A stretch of 64,000 nt of DNA from Amarobacter sp964507025 (GCA_964507025.1 CAZDOK010000007.1:98146-162145); one strand, 5' to 3'. Counted from the stretch's first letter, positions 16,800-25,806 are shown. Translations and numbers: made by a program. The notes: generated by a model not told the origin, from the letters alone.

Positions 16800-18140
16800 G
16801 TGGAGTACTCGGAGGCCATCGACTACCTGCTTTCGCTGAGCGATATGGAGCGCGGCTACCAGGCATCGCCGAATCCGGTCATGAACCTGGAGACGATGCG
16901 TTCGCTCCTCTCGCGCCTGAACGACCCTCACCGGGGCCGGCCAACCGTGCACGTGACCGGATCGAAGGGAAAAGGGAGCGTGTCGGCGATGATCGCCGGG
17001 ATCCTGCGGCGCGCGGATTTCTCGACAGCCCTCTACACGAGCCCGCATCTCCATTCATTCACGGAGCGCATCAACATCGGCGGCGACCCCGTGTCGCCCG
17101 AGGAGTTCGCCGCGGGGCTGGACGCGATCCGGGCGGCGATAGACGCGGAACGCGAAAGCGTGCACGGCGATGTGAGCACCTTCGGTGCGCTGACGGCCCT
17201 CTTCTTCTGGCTCGTGCGCGCGCAGGTGCCTCGGATCGACTGGCAGGTCGTGGAGGTGGGCCTCGGCGGGTCGTTCGATGCGACGAACGTCATCGACCCC
17301 CCGGAAGTGGCGGTAATCACCCCGATATCGCTCGAACACACCGCCATCCTGGGCAACACCCCGGCGGAGATAGCGCAGGACAAGGCGGGCATCATCAAGT
17401 CCGGGAGCACGGCCGTGGTCGCTCCCCAACAGGACCCGGCAGTGCTCGACGTCATCCGAGAACGCTGCATCGAGGTGGGAGCAACGCTGGTGGATGTTGG
17501 CGCCCTGTTCGAGGTGGTGATGCAGGAGAAGTTCCCCTTCGGTCAGTCTTTCCGGTTGATAGGGCCGAACGGTGAGCGGTCAATGCGGACGCCGATGCTG
17601 GGCTATCACCAGCTGCAGAACGCGGCCACCGCGGTCGCGGCAGCCGAGGCCATCCGGGCGCGGGGCCACACGATTACCGAGCAGGCGATTGTGGACGGCA
17701 TCGCGCATACACGCGTGCCAGGCAGGCTGGAGGTGATGGGGCAGAAGCCGCTGATAGTGGCCGACGGGGCGCACAACGAGGAGAGCGCCGAGGCGCTGGC
17801 TCGGGCCCTCAAGGAGTACTTCAACTGGCGGCGCTGCTTCCTGGTGATCGGGTGCACGCGCGACAAGGACGTACGCGCGATGGGCTTCAAGCTCGCGCGC
17901 TACGCGGAGCTGATCGTGTGCACGCAGTTCCGGAACCCCCGTTCGATGGACCCGTACCAGATGATCCAGGAGATCGGTTTCCTCGGGCCCCCGGCGGTCG
18001 CGGAGGAGAGCGTGCCGGACGCAATCGACACCGCCCTGGCGCATGCCGAAGAGGACGATCTCGTCTGCATCACCGGGTCGCTCTACGTGGTGGCCGAGGC
18101 CCGCGAGCACCTGCTGGGCGAGAGCGTCATCCGGCGGTAG
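16800..18140 (+). CDS. folC: Folylpolyglutamate synthase / dihydrofolate synthase
   Basis: A 446-residue Mur-ligase-like enzyme that adds glutamate to dihydropteroate or tetrahydrofolate using ATP. The P-loop is V-T-G-S-K-G-K-G-S-V-S at about residues 50-60. The FolC signature is H-T-A-I-L-G-N-T-P-A-E-I-A-Q-D-K-A-G-I-I-K, and the ligase C-terminal domain begins near R-V-P-G-R-L-E-V-M. FolP and FolK are encoded in this window near 30-31 kb, so the folate pathway is split over separate loci. The start is GTG, fitting the leaderless box. Confidence 0.95.
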   Translation: MEYSEAIDYLLSLSDMERGYQASPNPVMNLETMRSLLSRLNDPHRGRPTVHVTGSKGKGSVSAMIAGILRRADFSTALYTSPHLHSFTERINIGGDPVSPEEFAAGLDAIRAAIDAERESVHGDVSTFGALTALFFWLVRAQVPRIDWQVVEVGLGGSFDATNVIDPPEVAVITPISLEHTAILGNTPAEIAQDKAGIIKSGSTAVVAPQQDPAVLDVIRERCIEVGATLVDVGALFEVVMQEKFPFGQSFRLIGPNGERSMRTPMLGYHQLQNAATAVAAAEAIRARGHTITEQAIVDGIAHTRVPGRLEVMGQKPLIVADGAHNEESAEALARALKEYFNWRRCFLVIGCTRDKDVRAMGFKLARYAELIVCTQFRNPRSMDPYQMIQEIGFLGPPAVAEESVPDAIDTALAHAEEDDLVCITGSLYVVAEAREHLLGESVIRR

Positions 18141-18255
18141 GGGCCCTGGCCAATCAGACCGCGGCGCGTGACGCAAGTCCGGGTAGTTGACTCCGACGTA
18201 CTCTCTTCGTCAGCATTTGGCGACCCCCGTGACCGGGGACCAATAGGGAGGGTCT

Positions 18256-19989
18256 ATGAGCAGCTATTGGGACGGCTATTGGAAGAGGCGGGTGAGCCGG
18301 AGGCGGTTGGTGACCGGAGGTGCCGCAGGCGCGGCGGGCCTTGCCGGTCTCGCACTCGTCGGTTGCGGGGACGACGACGATGATGACGACGACGGCAACG
18401 GGAACGGTGGCGGGGACAACACGGCCCTGACTCCCGTGGCCCCCACACCCGATACGTCGGCAAAGCCGGTGAAGGGCGGTATCCTGCGGGCCCTCACCAA
18501 CGTCGGCTCGAACATCGACCCGCACCGAACGAACACGCCTGCCGAGTCGGTTTCGCTCTGGGGCGCAGTCGGCAATACGGTTATCCGCTTCAGCACGAAG
18601 GATCCGGGCGCGGTCGAGGGCGACCTGGCCGCGGACCTGCCGGAAATCCCGGCGGACGGGACGACCCTGATCTTCAAGCTCCGCCCCGAGGCGAAGTGGC
18701 AGAACAAGGCACCGGTGAACGGGCGGGCGGTGACCGCGGAAGACGTGAAGCTCAGCTTCGAGAGGATCAAGGACCCGGCGACGCTTTCGCCGCGGGCCGG
18801 CAATTTCGGGAACGTCGACAGCATCACGGTCATCGACGATCAGACGGTGCAGTTCAAGCTGAAGGCGCCCCAGGCGGATCTCTTCGCCATCATGGCGGAC
18901 CAGTACAACTTCGTGATCCCCAAGGAGATCGCATCGCGCGGACAGGAGGCGATCAAGGGGGCCGAGGACGTGATCGGCTCGGGACCCTGCGAACTGGACA
19001 CCTTCGTGGCCGCGCAGAAGTTCACACTGAAGCGGCGCGCCGATGGCTACTGGCGCGAGAACACGAGCTGGCTGGACGGCTTCGAGTACCTGCACCAGAC
19101 CGACCCGCAGCAGGCACTCAATGCGCTGCGCGCAAACCAGACCGATGCGATCGGTCTGCCACCGGACCTTGCCAATACGCTCGCGAACGACAAGAACTAC
19201 GTGATCACGCGGGCCCCCACCACCACGCGGGAGTGCCTGCTCATCAACCATGGCGTTGACCGGTACAAGGACCCGAAGGTTCGACTGGCCCTTTCGCGTG
19301 CCATTAACCGCGCCCAGGTCTATGAAACGGTTTTCGGCGGGCTCGGGTTCGTTGGCGGCCCGATGACGCCGGCCGCGCCGTTCTGGGTGCTACCCGATGC
19401 CGAGCTGCAGAAGCTGCCCGGCTACGGGAAGCGCGACGACGAGATCAAGGAAGCGAAGGCCCTGCTCGCCGCGGCTGGCCTGGCCAACGGCTTCGAGGAG
19501 ACAGTCCTGACGGTGACCGCGTTCGACACCGAGAAGGTACACGACGTGGTGGTCTCGAACCTGAAGGACATTGGCGTCACCGTGAAGACGGAGAACGTGG
19601 GCACCGACTTCGCCGCGAACTTCCTGCCACGCGAGGTGCAGCGAAAGTACAACCTGGCAACCACGCTGTTCCTCTCCGGTGGGTACCCGGATGCGCAGCT
19701 CACGCTGTACCACCACTCCGACGTCAAGACCAAGGGCACGCGCAACTACGGCGACTACGTGCTCGAAGGGCTCGATGCGAAGCTCGACAGGCAGTCGACG
19801 ATGTACGACACGGCGGAACGGCTACCGCTGGTACATGAGATCCAGCGCGACATCATCAACGCGCCGGGGCCAGTGTGGATGGGTTCACGCGGCATCCTGA
19901 CCGTGTGGAGCGCCCGCCTGGCGAACCCCGCATCGTTCCCGTTCGCCGCGGGTTTCTACGCGTCCGAGAACATGTGGTTCAAAGCCTGA
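18256..19989 (+). CDS. ABC transporter substrate-binding lipoprotein (family 5, peptide/nickel type)
   Basis: A 577-residue extracytoplasmic solute receptor of the SBP_bac_5 family. The N-terminus has twin arginines (S-R-R-R-L-V-T-G at 14-21) followed by a lipobox ending at Cys37 (L-V-G-C). It therefore looks Tat-exported and lipid-anchored. An eight-Asp tract (39-46) and a Gly/Asn/Thr/Pro linker follow the anchor. The family core begins near G-G-I-L-R-A-L-T and includes the usual A-E-D-V-K-L-S-F-E-R. A strong Shine-Dalgarno (GGGAGGG) precedes the ATG. Two permease genes follow after a long hairpin. The ligand (peptide, opine, sugar or other) is unknown. Confidence 0.93.
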   Translation: MSSYWDGYWKRRVSRRRLVTGGAAGAAGLAGLALVGCGDDDDDDDDGNGNGGGDNTALTPVAPTPDTSAKPVKGGILRALTNVGSNIDPHRTNTPAESVSLWGAVGNTVIRFSTKDPGAVEGDLAADLPEIPADGTTLIFKLRPEAKWQNKAPVNGRAVTAEDVKLSFERIKDPATLSPRAGNFGNVDSITVIDDQTVQFKLKAPQADLFAIMADQYNFVIPKEIASRGQEAIKGAEDVIGSGPCELDTFVAAQKFTLKRRADGYWRENTSWLDGFEYLHQTDPQQALNALRANQTDAIGLPPDLANTLANDKNYVITRAPTTTRECLLINHGVDRYKDPKVRLALSRAINRAQVYETVFGGLGFVGGPMTPAAPFWVLPDAELQKLPGYGKRDDEIKEAKALLAAAGLANGFEETVLTVTAFDTEKVHDVVVSNLKDIGVTVKTENVGTDFAANFLPREVQRKYNLATTLFLSGGYPDAQLTLYHHSDVKTKGTRNYGDYVLEGLDAKLDRQSTMYDTAERLPLVHEIQRDIINAPGPVWMGSRGILTVWSARLANPASFPFAAGFYASENMWFKA

Positions 19990-20015
19990 CCCGTTCGACC
20001 GGTTCGCGATTGCGA

Positions 20016-20049
20016 CGTGGAAGCCGCCGCCGATGCGGCGGCTTCCACG
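20016..20049. terminator. Long perfect hairpin between binding protein and permeases
   Basis: CGTGGAAGCCGCCGC (20016-20030) and its exact complement (20035-20049) form a 15-bp stem with loop CGAT. No T-run follows. It is more likely a partial terminator or 3'-end stabiliser of the binding-protein mRNA than a full stop. The permease genes then have their own TATACT box. Confidence 0.6.
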
Positions 20050-20067
20050 CCGAGAGGGCGCTTCTCC

Positions 20068-20073
20068 TATACT
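20068..20073 (+). promoter_or_regulatory. -10 box TATACT ahead of the permease genes
   Basis: TATACT lies 31 bases before the ATG at 20105, just after the long hairpin. This suggests separate, weaker transcription of the two permeases. Confidence 0.45.
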
Positions 20074-20104
20074 TCCGGCACGTCCGCCCGGGGGGTTGTT
20101 GGCG

Positions 20105-21046
20105 ATGTACCAGTTTGTGTTACGGCGGCTCCTGCTCGCCGTCCCGACGCTCCTGATCGTGTCGTTCCTGATTTTCGGGATGGTCCGGCTCGATCCGGAT
20201 TCGGTGGTGGCGGCCCGGCTCGGTGAGGGGTACACCGAAGAGCAGGCCGACCTGGTGAAAGAGACCTATGGGTTGAATGAGCCGGTTGCAACTGAGTACG
20301 TGAAGTGGCTGGGGCGGGTAGTTCGCGGAGATTGGGGCGAATCGGCTTACACGTTCAAGCCGGTCCTCAGCGAAATGGCCCCGAAGATCGGCGTGACGTT
20401 CGAGCTGGCCTTCCTGGCGATCGTGTTCGCTGTCATCATCGGCGTGCCCATCGGCGTGTTCTCCGCGATGCGGCAGGACCGGTGGCCCGACTACGTGTTG
20501 CGGTCGTTCGCGATTTTCGGGCTCTCGGTGCCCGGGTTTCTGATCGCCACGATCGTCCTCGCCCTCCTGGCGAAGAACTTCGGCTGGATCCCGAGCATCC
20601 GCTACCAGTCGCTGCGCGAGGACCCGATCGCCAACCTGCAGCAGATGTGGATGCCAGCGTTCATTGTCTCGCTGGCGACATCGGCCCAGGTGATGCGCTA
20701 TGCGCGGACCATGATGCTGGACGTGCTCCGCCAGGACTACATCCGGACGGCCTGGGCAAAGGGGCTGCGCGAACGCGTGATCGTGGTGCGGCATGCGCTC
20801 AAGAACGCGCTCTTGCCTGTGGTGACGGTGATCGGCCTGACGATGGCAACGCTTGTCGGGGGGACCGTGATCTTCGAGTCGCTCTTCTCCCTTCCTGGGA
20901 TGGGCCGTCACCTTATCCTGGCGGTGAGCCAGAAGGACTTCGCAGTGGTCCAGGGCGTAGCGCTCTTCTTTGCCATCACGGTGGTGCTGGTCAACCTGAT
21001 CGTGGACGTGAGCTACACGTTGCTCGATCCACGGGCGAGGACGTAG
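20105..21046 (+). CDS. ABC transporter permease (DppB/OppB type)
   Basis: A 313-residue inner-membrane permease with six predicted helices, starting M-Y-Q-F-V-L-R-R-L-L-L-A-V-P-T-L as in DppB/GsiC proteins. The cytoplasmic EAA-type loop is Y-I-R-T-A-W-A-K-G-L-R-E-R, which contacts the ATPase. The ATG at 20105 was chosen because the upstream extension is low-complexity and crosses the promoter region. It is followed after two bases by the second permease. No ATPase gene follows; one of the right type lies at 51909. Confidence 0.93.
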   Translation: MYQFVLRRLLLAVPTLLIVSFLIFGMVRLDPDSVVAARLGEGYTEEQADLVKETYGLNEPVATEYVKWLGRVVRGDWGESAYTFKPVLSEMAPKIGVTFELAFLAIVFAVIIGVPIGVFSAMRQDRWPDYVLRSFAIFGLSVPGFLIATIVLALLAKNFGWIPSIRYQSLREDPIANLQQMWMPAFIVSLATSAQVMRYARTMMLDVLRQDYIRTAWAKGLRERVIVVRHALKNALLPVVTVIGLTMATLVGGTVIFESLFSLPGMGRHLILAVSQKDFAVVQGVALFFAITVVLVNLIVDVSYTLLDPRART

Positions 21047-21048
21047 CG

Positions 21049-22098
21049 ATGGCAGGAGCAACGCTCGCAGCACCGTTTGAAGCTCGCGCCGAGCGCGGAA
21101 GGTCGCTCGCGGCGCGGTTCCTGGGGTTCTTCCGGCAAATGGCCCGCACCAAGCCGCTCGGGTTTGCGGGTTTCGTCGTGTTGCTTTTCATGCTGGTGGT
21201 GGCGGCCATCCCGCAGGCGTTCGCCACACACGACCCCGCCCAGACCGGCGCGGCGCCCCGGCTGAAGAACTACTGCCTGGGGCCAACGGACACCTTCCTC
21301 TGCCCGACACTGGTCGAACCCGCAACCGTCACCTCGCCGGCCCGCACCATCGAAGGCAGCCTCTCCGAGCCCTTCGGCACGGACCAGCTGGGCCGCGACG
21401 TCTACAGCCGCATCGTCTACGGGGCCCGCTGGGCCGTCTACATCGGCTTCATGTCGGTCCTGCTCAGCTCCTTGCTGTCGCTGCTCATTGGTGTCACCTG
21501 CGGGTACTTCGGCGGGTGGTACGACGCGACCGTGCAGCGGTTGGTCGACGCTATCATGGCGTTGCCCGCGCTGGTCGTGCTGCTCGCGCTCCCGCAGATG
21601 ATCGGGCGGCTGGACATCGATGGGCCGTTGCCGTTCGACCAGAGCAGCATCACATTCTTCAAGCTGGCGCTGGTGCTTGGTGTGCTGGGCGGCGCCGGCG
21701 GCTCGCGGGTCATCCGTGCCTCGGTGATCGGGGTCCGGTCCGCACAGTTCCTTGAAGCGGCACGGGTGATCGGCTGCACGGACGCGCGGATCATGATCCG
21801 CCATGTGATCCCGAATATCTTCGGGCCGTTGATGGTGCAGGCGACCATCGGGCTTGGAGGCGTGATCCTGGCCGAGGCCGCACTGAGCTTCCTGGGGTTC
21901 GGCGTGGTGGACCCGAACAAGCCGACGTGGGGACAGATGCTCAACCTCGCCCAACAGATTTCGACCGTGAAATTCCAGGCCGTGGTGTGGCCGGGTGTGT
22001 GCATCGCTCTCGCGGTGTTCAGCTTTAACATGTTTGGCGATGCGCTACGCGACATGCTCGATCCACGCCTCCGCGGGGCACGCGGCGGGTTCAACTAG
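21049..22098 (+). CDS. ABC transporter permease (DppC/OppC type)
   Basis: A 349-residue second permease with the usual N-terminal OppC helix (V-V-L-L-F-M-L-V-V-A-A-I-P). An extracytoplasmic loop of about 90 residues includes three Cys, and the motif P-F-G-T-D-Q-L-G-R-D-V-Y-S-R is strongly typical of the DppC branch. The ATPase-contact loop is F-L-E-A-A-R-V-I-G-C-T-D-A-R. It forms the heteromeric channel with the preceding permease. The loop is longer than usual (insert at about 70-105 with C-L-G-P-T-D-T-F-L-C), possibly a disulfide-bonded hairpin. Confidence 0.93.
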   Translation: MAGATLAAPFEARAERGRSLAARFLGFFRQMARTKPLGFAGFVVLLFMLVVAAIPQAFATHDPAQTGAAPRLKNYCLGPTDTFLCPTLVEPATVTSPARTIEGSLSEPFGTDQLGRDVYSRIVYGARWAVYIGFMSVLLSSLLSLLIGVTCGYFGGWYDATVQRLVDAIMALPALVVLLALPQMIGRLDIDGPLPFDQSSITFFKLALVLGVLGGAGGSRVIRASVIGVRSAQFLEAARVIGCTDARIMIRHVIPNIFGPLMVQATIGLGGVILAEAALSFLGFGVVDPNKPTWGQMLNLAQQISTVKFQAVVWPGVCIALAVFSFNMFGDALRDMLDPRLRGARGGFN

Positions 22099-22140
22099 GC
22101 CGGCCGGGGGCTGGACGCACGGGACGTCTGACCGCACGGT

Positions 22141-22971
22141 ATGAAGGTGCCATTCGCCCAGAAGCTCGATGCCGGGGAATTCGCGGTCGCCCTCGAGATT
22201 ACGCCGCCGCAGCGCCACATGCCCCAGGTGCTGCTGCGCCGCGCGGGGCTCCTGGGCGGTGCCGCGCAGGCGATCAACGTCATCCAGCGCCCCGGGCGGC
22301 AGTCCAGCCTCGATGCCTCGCTTGAGCTGAAAGCGGTCGGTATCGAACCGGCGTGGCACCTGGTGACGCGGGGAAGGTCGCGCGCGGATGTCGCCAGCGA
22401 CCTCGAACGCGCTGCCGCCGGGGGCATCGGGCAGGTCCTCTGCATTTTGGGAGACCACGTGGCGGGCGAGACCCCCGACACCCCGACCATCCGGGATGCC
22501 ATCGCGATGACCCGGGAAGTGCTGCCGGGGGCGATCGTGGGCGCAACCCTGAACCAGTACGGCCGCGACGAGGCCACCGTGCTGAGAAACCTCTTCCCGA
22601 AATTGCGAGCCGGCGCCTCCTACGTACAGACGCAACCGGTGTTCGATATGGACACGCTGGAGCGCTTCGCCGCGGCCATCGAACGCGAGGCGCCGGACAC
22701 CGGCGTGGTTGCGATGGCGATGCCCCTGCTCTCGCTGGAGGCCGCGCTGCGCATCGAGCAGCGGCTTGCCATCGCCCTGCCGCGTGCGCTGAAGGACGTG
22801 CTGGCCGGCGGAGACCTCGAGGCGGCGTGGGGCGCTTTCGCCGCGACCATCCGGTCGCTGGCCGATTCGGCCCTTGTGGATGGAGTCGCGATCATGACGT
22901 TCGAGATGGACGCGCCACGGGAAATGGGCGAGCGGATCCTGGCCTCGCTGCGCGCCGCCGGGGTCGCGTAG
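22141..22971 (+). CDS. Methylenetetrahydrofolate reductase-like (MetF superfamily) protein
   Basis: A 276-residue TIM-barrel protein of the MetF superfamily. Family features are the N-terminal F-A-V-A-L-E-I-T-P-P strand with a catalytic-type Glu, the central W-H-L-V-T-R-G-R-S-R segment (C in many relatives), I-L-G-D-H (canonical L-R-G-D) and Y-V-Q-T-Q-P-V-F-D (canonical FITQ-FF-D). It binds FAD and folate in characterised members. Departures from the canonical motifs make a related C1 reductase or a methylene-folate sensor possible. Its stop codon is part of the TAGGAT box of the next gene. Confidence 0.82.
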   Translation: MKVPFAQKLDAGEFAVALEITPPQRHMPQVLLRRAGLLGGAAQAINVIQRPGRQSSLDASLELKAVGIEPAWHLVTRGRSRADVASDLERAAAGGIGQVLCILGDHVAGETPDTPTIRDAIAMTREVLPGAIVGATLNQYGRDEATVLRNLFPKLRAGASYVQTQPVFDMDTLERFAAAIEREAPDTGVVAMAMPLLSLEAALRIEQRLAIALPRALKDVLAGGDLEAAWGAFAATIRSLADSALVDGVAIMTFEMDAPREMGERILASLRAAGVA

Positions 22972-22974
22972 GAT
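22969..22974 (+). promoter_or_regulatory. -10 box TAGGAT overlapping a stop codon
   Basis: TAGGAT includes the TAG stop of the MetF-like gene and is followed by six bases and the ATG at 22981. The downstream gene may therefore be transcribed leaderless from inside the upstream gene's end. Confidence 0.5.
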
Positions 22975-22980
22975 CGTCTG

Positions 22981-23733
22981 ATGGGCCTCCGCCTGGCGAC
23001 CTTCAACATCCGCAATGTGACCGACCGGTACGAGGAGCGAAAGCCATTGCTGGGCGAGGCCTTCGCCGCGATCGACGCCGACATCATCGGTCTGCAAGAA
23101 TTGAAGTTCAGTCCGCCGCGCCAGGATGACTTCCTCTCGGCGCAGCTGGCGGAGCGGCACTACCGGTCGTTCACCTCACGCCACGAGAAGTACACGGATT
23201 TCGGGAACGCCATCCTTTGCGGGACTGGCGACGTGCTTGCGCACGAGGAGCTGCGCCTGAGCCATGGGCGTTCGGTTCACCGGGTGCTGGTGGCGCTCCC
23301 GGGGCAGTTCACGCTCTGGTTCGCGAACACGCACCTGCATCACAAACCGGAGGAGCCGCACGTGCGGCTCGAACAGGCGCGGGCCCTGGCCCTGTGGCTC
23401 GAGCAGGCGCCCACCGCCGACCTGGTGGTGGTGACCGGGGACTTCAATACACCGCCTCACGAACCCGCCTATGCGGTCATGGGGGAGGCTGGCTACCGTT
23501 CGGCCTTCGCTGAGGCGAACGGCGCGGAGCCGGCGGTGACGTGGCCTTCGGGCATCCAGGCCCCGACGATGGACACCGAAGGCGACCCGAACTGCCTGGA
23601 TTACATCTGGCTCAGGGGCCGTGGCCGGGTGACCGCCGCCTGGCTGGCGGCAAATGAACACGCGCCGGGCGATCCAACGATCTACCCCAGCGACCACTTC
23701 GCCGTGGTGGCCGAGGTCGATACCGGCGAGTGA
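22981..23733 (+). CDS. Endonuclease/exonuclease/phosphatase (EEP) family protein
   Basis: A 250-residue EEP-fold metal-dependent phosphohydrolase. Motifs in order: L-A-T-F-N-I-R-N-V, I-I-G-L-Q-E-L-K with the metal-binding Glu, V-T-G-D-F-N-T-P-P with catalytic Asp/Asn, L-D-Y-I-W-L-R, and S-D-H-F-A-V-V with the catalytic His. It has no signal peptide, so it is likely cytoplasmic. Substrates in the family range from DNA to phosphoinositides, and nothing here settles which applies. Confidence 0.9.
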   Translation: MGLRLATFNIRNVTDRYEERKPLLGEAFAAIDADIIGLQELKFSPPRQDDFLSAQLAERHYRSFTSRHEKYTDFGNAILCGTGDVLAHEELRLSHGRSVHRVLVALPGQFTLWFANTHLHHKPEEPHVRLEQARALALWLEQAPTADLVVVTGDFNTPPHEPAYAVMGEAGYRSAFAEANGAEPAVTWPSGIQAPTMDTEGDPNCLDYIWLRGRGRVTAAWLAANEHAPGDPTIYPSDHFAVVAEVDTGE

Positions 23734-23772
23734 CTCAAGCCGGGGGCCCCGGTTCCCGATGATCCCCGGGAG

Positions 23773-24849
23773 ATGAACGACGGCTGCCCCTGCTGCGGAC
23801 GCTCCGTGGAAGCCACCTGGCGGCTGGCGGTCCAGCCGATGCGCCTCTACCGCGGGTGGCGAACCGATGGCACACGGAGCGCTTCGGAACTGTGGCTTTG
23901 CGAGGCCTGCAGCGAGTGGCTGGGCGGGCTGGTGGCGAGCGCGCGAAGCGAAACGAGGCGCGGTGCCCTCTTTGGGAGCCCCAGCGCGCGGGGACGCCGG
24001 CTGGTGTTCGATGACCAGTGCCAGGTGTGCTGCGAGATGCCGGCCGACCGCGCGGCAACGATCGCCTGGGTCAGCCCGGCGGGACGCACGCTGGCCGTGT
24101 TCGCCTGCGCGGGATGCGAGGCATGGGTCGTCTCGCTGGCTTCCGACGGGCGGACGCTGCGCGGCGGGGCCGATAGGGAGATCGACGGCCCCTATGGCTC
24201 GTGGCCACACCCCAACTTCCGCGGGCTGAGCCTGCGCATAGTCGTGGAAGATACGGCGGCCGCGGCACTGGTGCGCGAGACGTGCCGGCAAATGGCGATC
24301 ACCGCCACCGCCGGAGAGGCGGACATCGTGGTGGTTGAGGCGACTCCGCGGGGGAGCGCGGCCCAGGCGCTGCGCTCCGGCGTGAAGGGCCGGAAGGGGA
24401 CGGTGGTGCTCGCGGGCCTGCGAGCACGGCGCGACCTCGCCGCGGCGCTCGAGGCCGGTGGAGACTGCTGGATGACCGTGCCCGTGACGCCGCAACAGGT
24501 CACGGCCGGGCTGGTCTCCGCGCTTGATCCCCACCGGGTGCGGGCGCGGGACCGGGAGACGTGCCTGCCCATCGCCGAACCGGAGGCGCTGGAACGTCCG
24601 GCGGTTGTGTTTATCCCGGCGCAGGGGGCCGATCCGTTCGAGGTGGGGTGGCTCTTGCGACGGTTCGCCAGGGGGTACGACCGCGTGGAGTGGCTCGATG
24701 GCGGAGTTGTGGTCACGCCGCGCGTACCGCCGGGCCAGGTGGCCCAGGTAGCGGCCCGCCTCCGACAGCTGCTCGACGGGCGCGCGACGGTGCGGATTGT
24801 CTCCATCGGGGAGGTTCAAGTACGCCGGCGGTTCGAAGCCGCTGGTTAG
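23773..24849 (+). CDS. Zinc-ribbon pair plus degenerate receiver-like domain, function unknown
   Basis: Not recognised as a named family. Two four-cysteine modules are visible: C5/C8 with C43/C46, and C83/C86 with C112/C115, each a CxxC about 25-35 residues from a second CxxC. From about residue 153 the pattern L-R-I-V-V-E-D, A-D-I-V-V-V-E-A and V-P-V-T-P-Q-Q-V resembles a response-regulator receiver. The usual phosphorylated Asp is Glu (or absent) and the conserved Lys is missing. The last 90 residues form another alpha/beta domain. The ATG is preceded directly by GGGAG. The next gene encodes a small STAS-like protein and may belong to the same unit. Confidence 0.75.
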   Translation: MNDGCPCCGRSVEATWRLAVQPMRLYRGWRTDGTRSASELWLCEACSEWLGGLVASARSETRRGALFGSPSARGRRLVFDDQCQVCCEMPADRAATIAWVSPAGRTLAVFACAGCEAWVVSLASDGRTLRGGADREIDGPYGSWPHPNFRGLSLRIVVEDTAAAALVRETCRQMAITATAGEADIVVVEATPRGSAAQALRSGVKGRKGTVVLAGLRARRDLAAALEAGGDCWMTVPVTPQQVTAGLVSALDPHRVRARDRETCLPIAEPEALERPAVVFIPAQGADPFEVGWLLRRFARGYDRVEWLDGGVVVTPRVPPGQVAQVAARLRQLLDGRATVRIVSIGEVQVRRRFEAAG

Positions 24850-24918
24850 GCGCCGCGCCAGGAATAGGGAGAACACCCGAGTGCCGAAAAGAGCATCCCG
24901 GAGGAGACTTGGCACGAT

Positions 24919-25383
24919 ATGTATGGCATTCGGGTGGTGGACGGTGTGCGGGTGGAGGTCGTGTTCTGGGGCTGGCTGAGCACCGAGGAGGCGCTCCGGG
25001 CTGTCTCACAGGCGTTCGCACTGGCTGAGGCGGGAAGCCTGGACCACGCGATATGCGACCTTCGAGGTGTCGACCGCGGACCCGAAAGCCTGCCGGTCGT
25101 CCGGGCCGCGGTCGCGTGGCGAATGGCGCCCCGCGCGCGTGTCGCGCTCGTGGTGGCACCCCGTCAACGCCGGCTGGCGCGGTGGTTCGCCCGGCAGGCA
25201 GGGGAGCGTGGCGCCATCGGGGACTTCCTCTCGATGGCAGATGCCGGAGCATGGCTGGCACCGAACCATCCCAAACGCCGGCTCTCGAGCACCGAACTCC
25301 GCCACCTGAGGGAGCTGGCAGGCCGGGGAGCGCCAGCGGTCGGGGATGACTCCGATGCGAGCCGGAGGAGCGGCGCAGCCTGA
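24919..25383 (+). CDS. Small STAS/SpoIIAA-like protein, hypothetical
   Basis: A 154-residue protein whose first 120 residues have the alternating strand/helix pattern of SpoIIAA-like (STAS) domains: V-E-V-V-F-W-G-W-L-S-T-E-E-A, then D-H-A-I-C-D-L-R-G-V, then R-V-A-L-V-V-A-P-R. No serine phosphorylation motif can be assigned. The tail is charged and probably disordered. It follows the zinc-ribbon/receiver gene by 69 bases, which suggests a shared regulatory role, but this is inference. It converges on the maoC-like gene; GCCTGA/TCAGGC arms (25378-25398) make a short weak hairpin between them. Confidence 0.65.
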   Translation: MYGIRVVDGVRVEVVFWGWLSTEEALRAVSQAFALAEAGSLDHAICDLRGVDRGPESLPVVRAAVAWRMAPRARVALVVAPRQRRLARWFARQAGERGAIGDFLSMADAGAWLAPNHPKRRLSSTELRHLRELAGRGAPAVGDDSDASRRSGAA

Positions 25384-25392
25384 GGTCCGGGA

Positions 25393-25806
25393 TCAGGCCT
25401 GGGGCGGGATCACCGTAGCCTCCCCATCGACCACGAGCTTGCCATCCTGGTTGGTGATGGTGGTCTTGAACTTCACCCACTTGCGCTGGTCGAGCTTCTC
25501 GATGGCCTCAACGCGGGCGGTGATGGTATCGCCGATCAGCACGGGCGCGCGGAACTGTAGATTCTGGCCCACGTAAATCGTGCCGGGGCCGGGAAGTTGC
25601 ATCGCCAGGACGGTGGAGATGAACGAGCCGGTGAGCATCCCGTGGGCAATGCGCTGCTTGAACATACCGTTGGCCGCGGAGACGGCGTCGACGTGAGCGG
25701 GGTTGAGGTCGCCGGTGATGCCGGCGAAGAGGTAGACATCGGACTCACTGATGGTCTTCGTGAAGGATGCGGAATCGCCGAGGTTGATCTGGTCGAAGGT
25801 AGCCAT
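25393..25806 (-). CDS. MaoC-like (R)-specific enoyl-CoA hydratase
   Basis: A 137-residue hot-dog fold hydratase. The catalytic motif is clear: F-A-G-I-T-G-D-L-N-P-A-H-V-D (Asp and His dyad) followed by R-I-A-H-G-M-L-T-G-S-F-I-S. Such enzymes hydrate trans-2-enoyl-CoA to the R-3-hydroxy form, for polyester synthesis or beta-oxidation variants. The length is that of PhaJ-type single-domain members. It is divergent from the SufR-like regulator gene with palindromes between, so it may be a target of that regulator. Confidence 0.92.
   Translation of the reverse strand: MATFDQINLGDSASFTKTISESDVYLFAGITGDLNPAHVDAVSAANGMFKQRIAHGMLTGSFISTVLAMQLPGPGTIYVGQNLQFRAPVLIGDTITARVEAIEKLDQRKWVKFKTTITNQDGKLVVDGEATVIPPQA

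Noticed and set aside
25378..25398. GCCTGA/TCAGGC hairpin as a terminator between the STAS-like and MaoC genes
   Set aside because: Only a 6-bp stem with a 9-base loop and no T-run; the symmetry is largely due to the two TGA stop codons.
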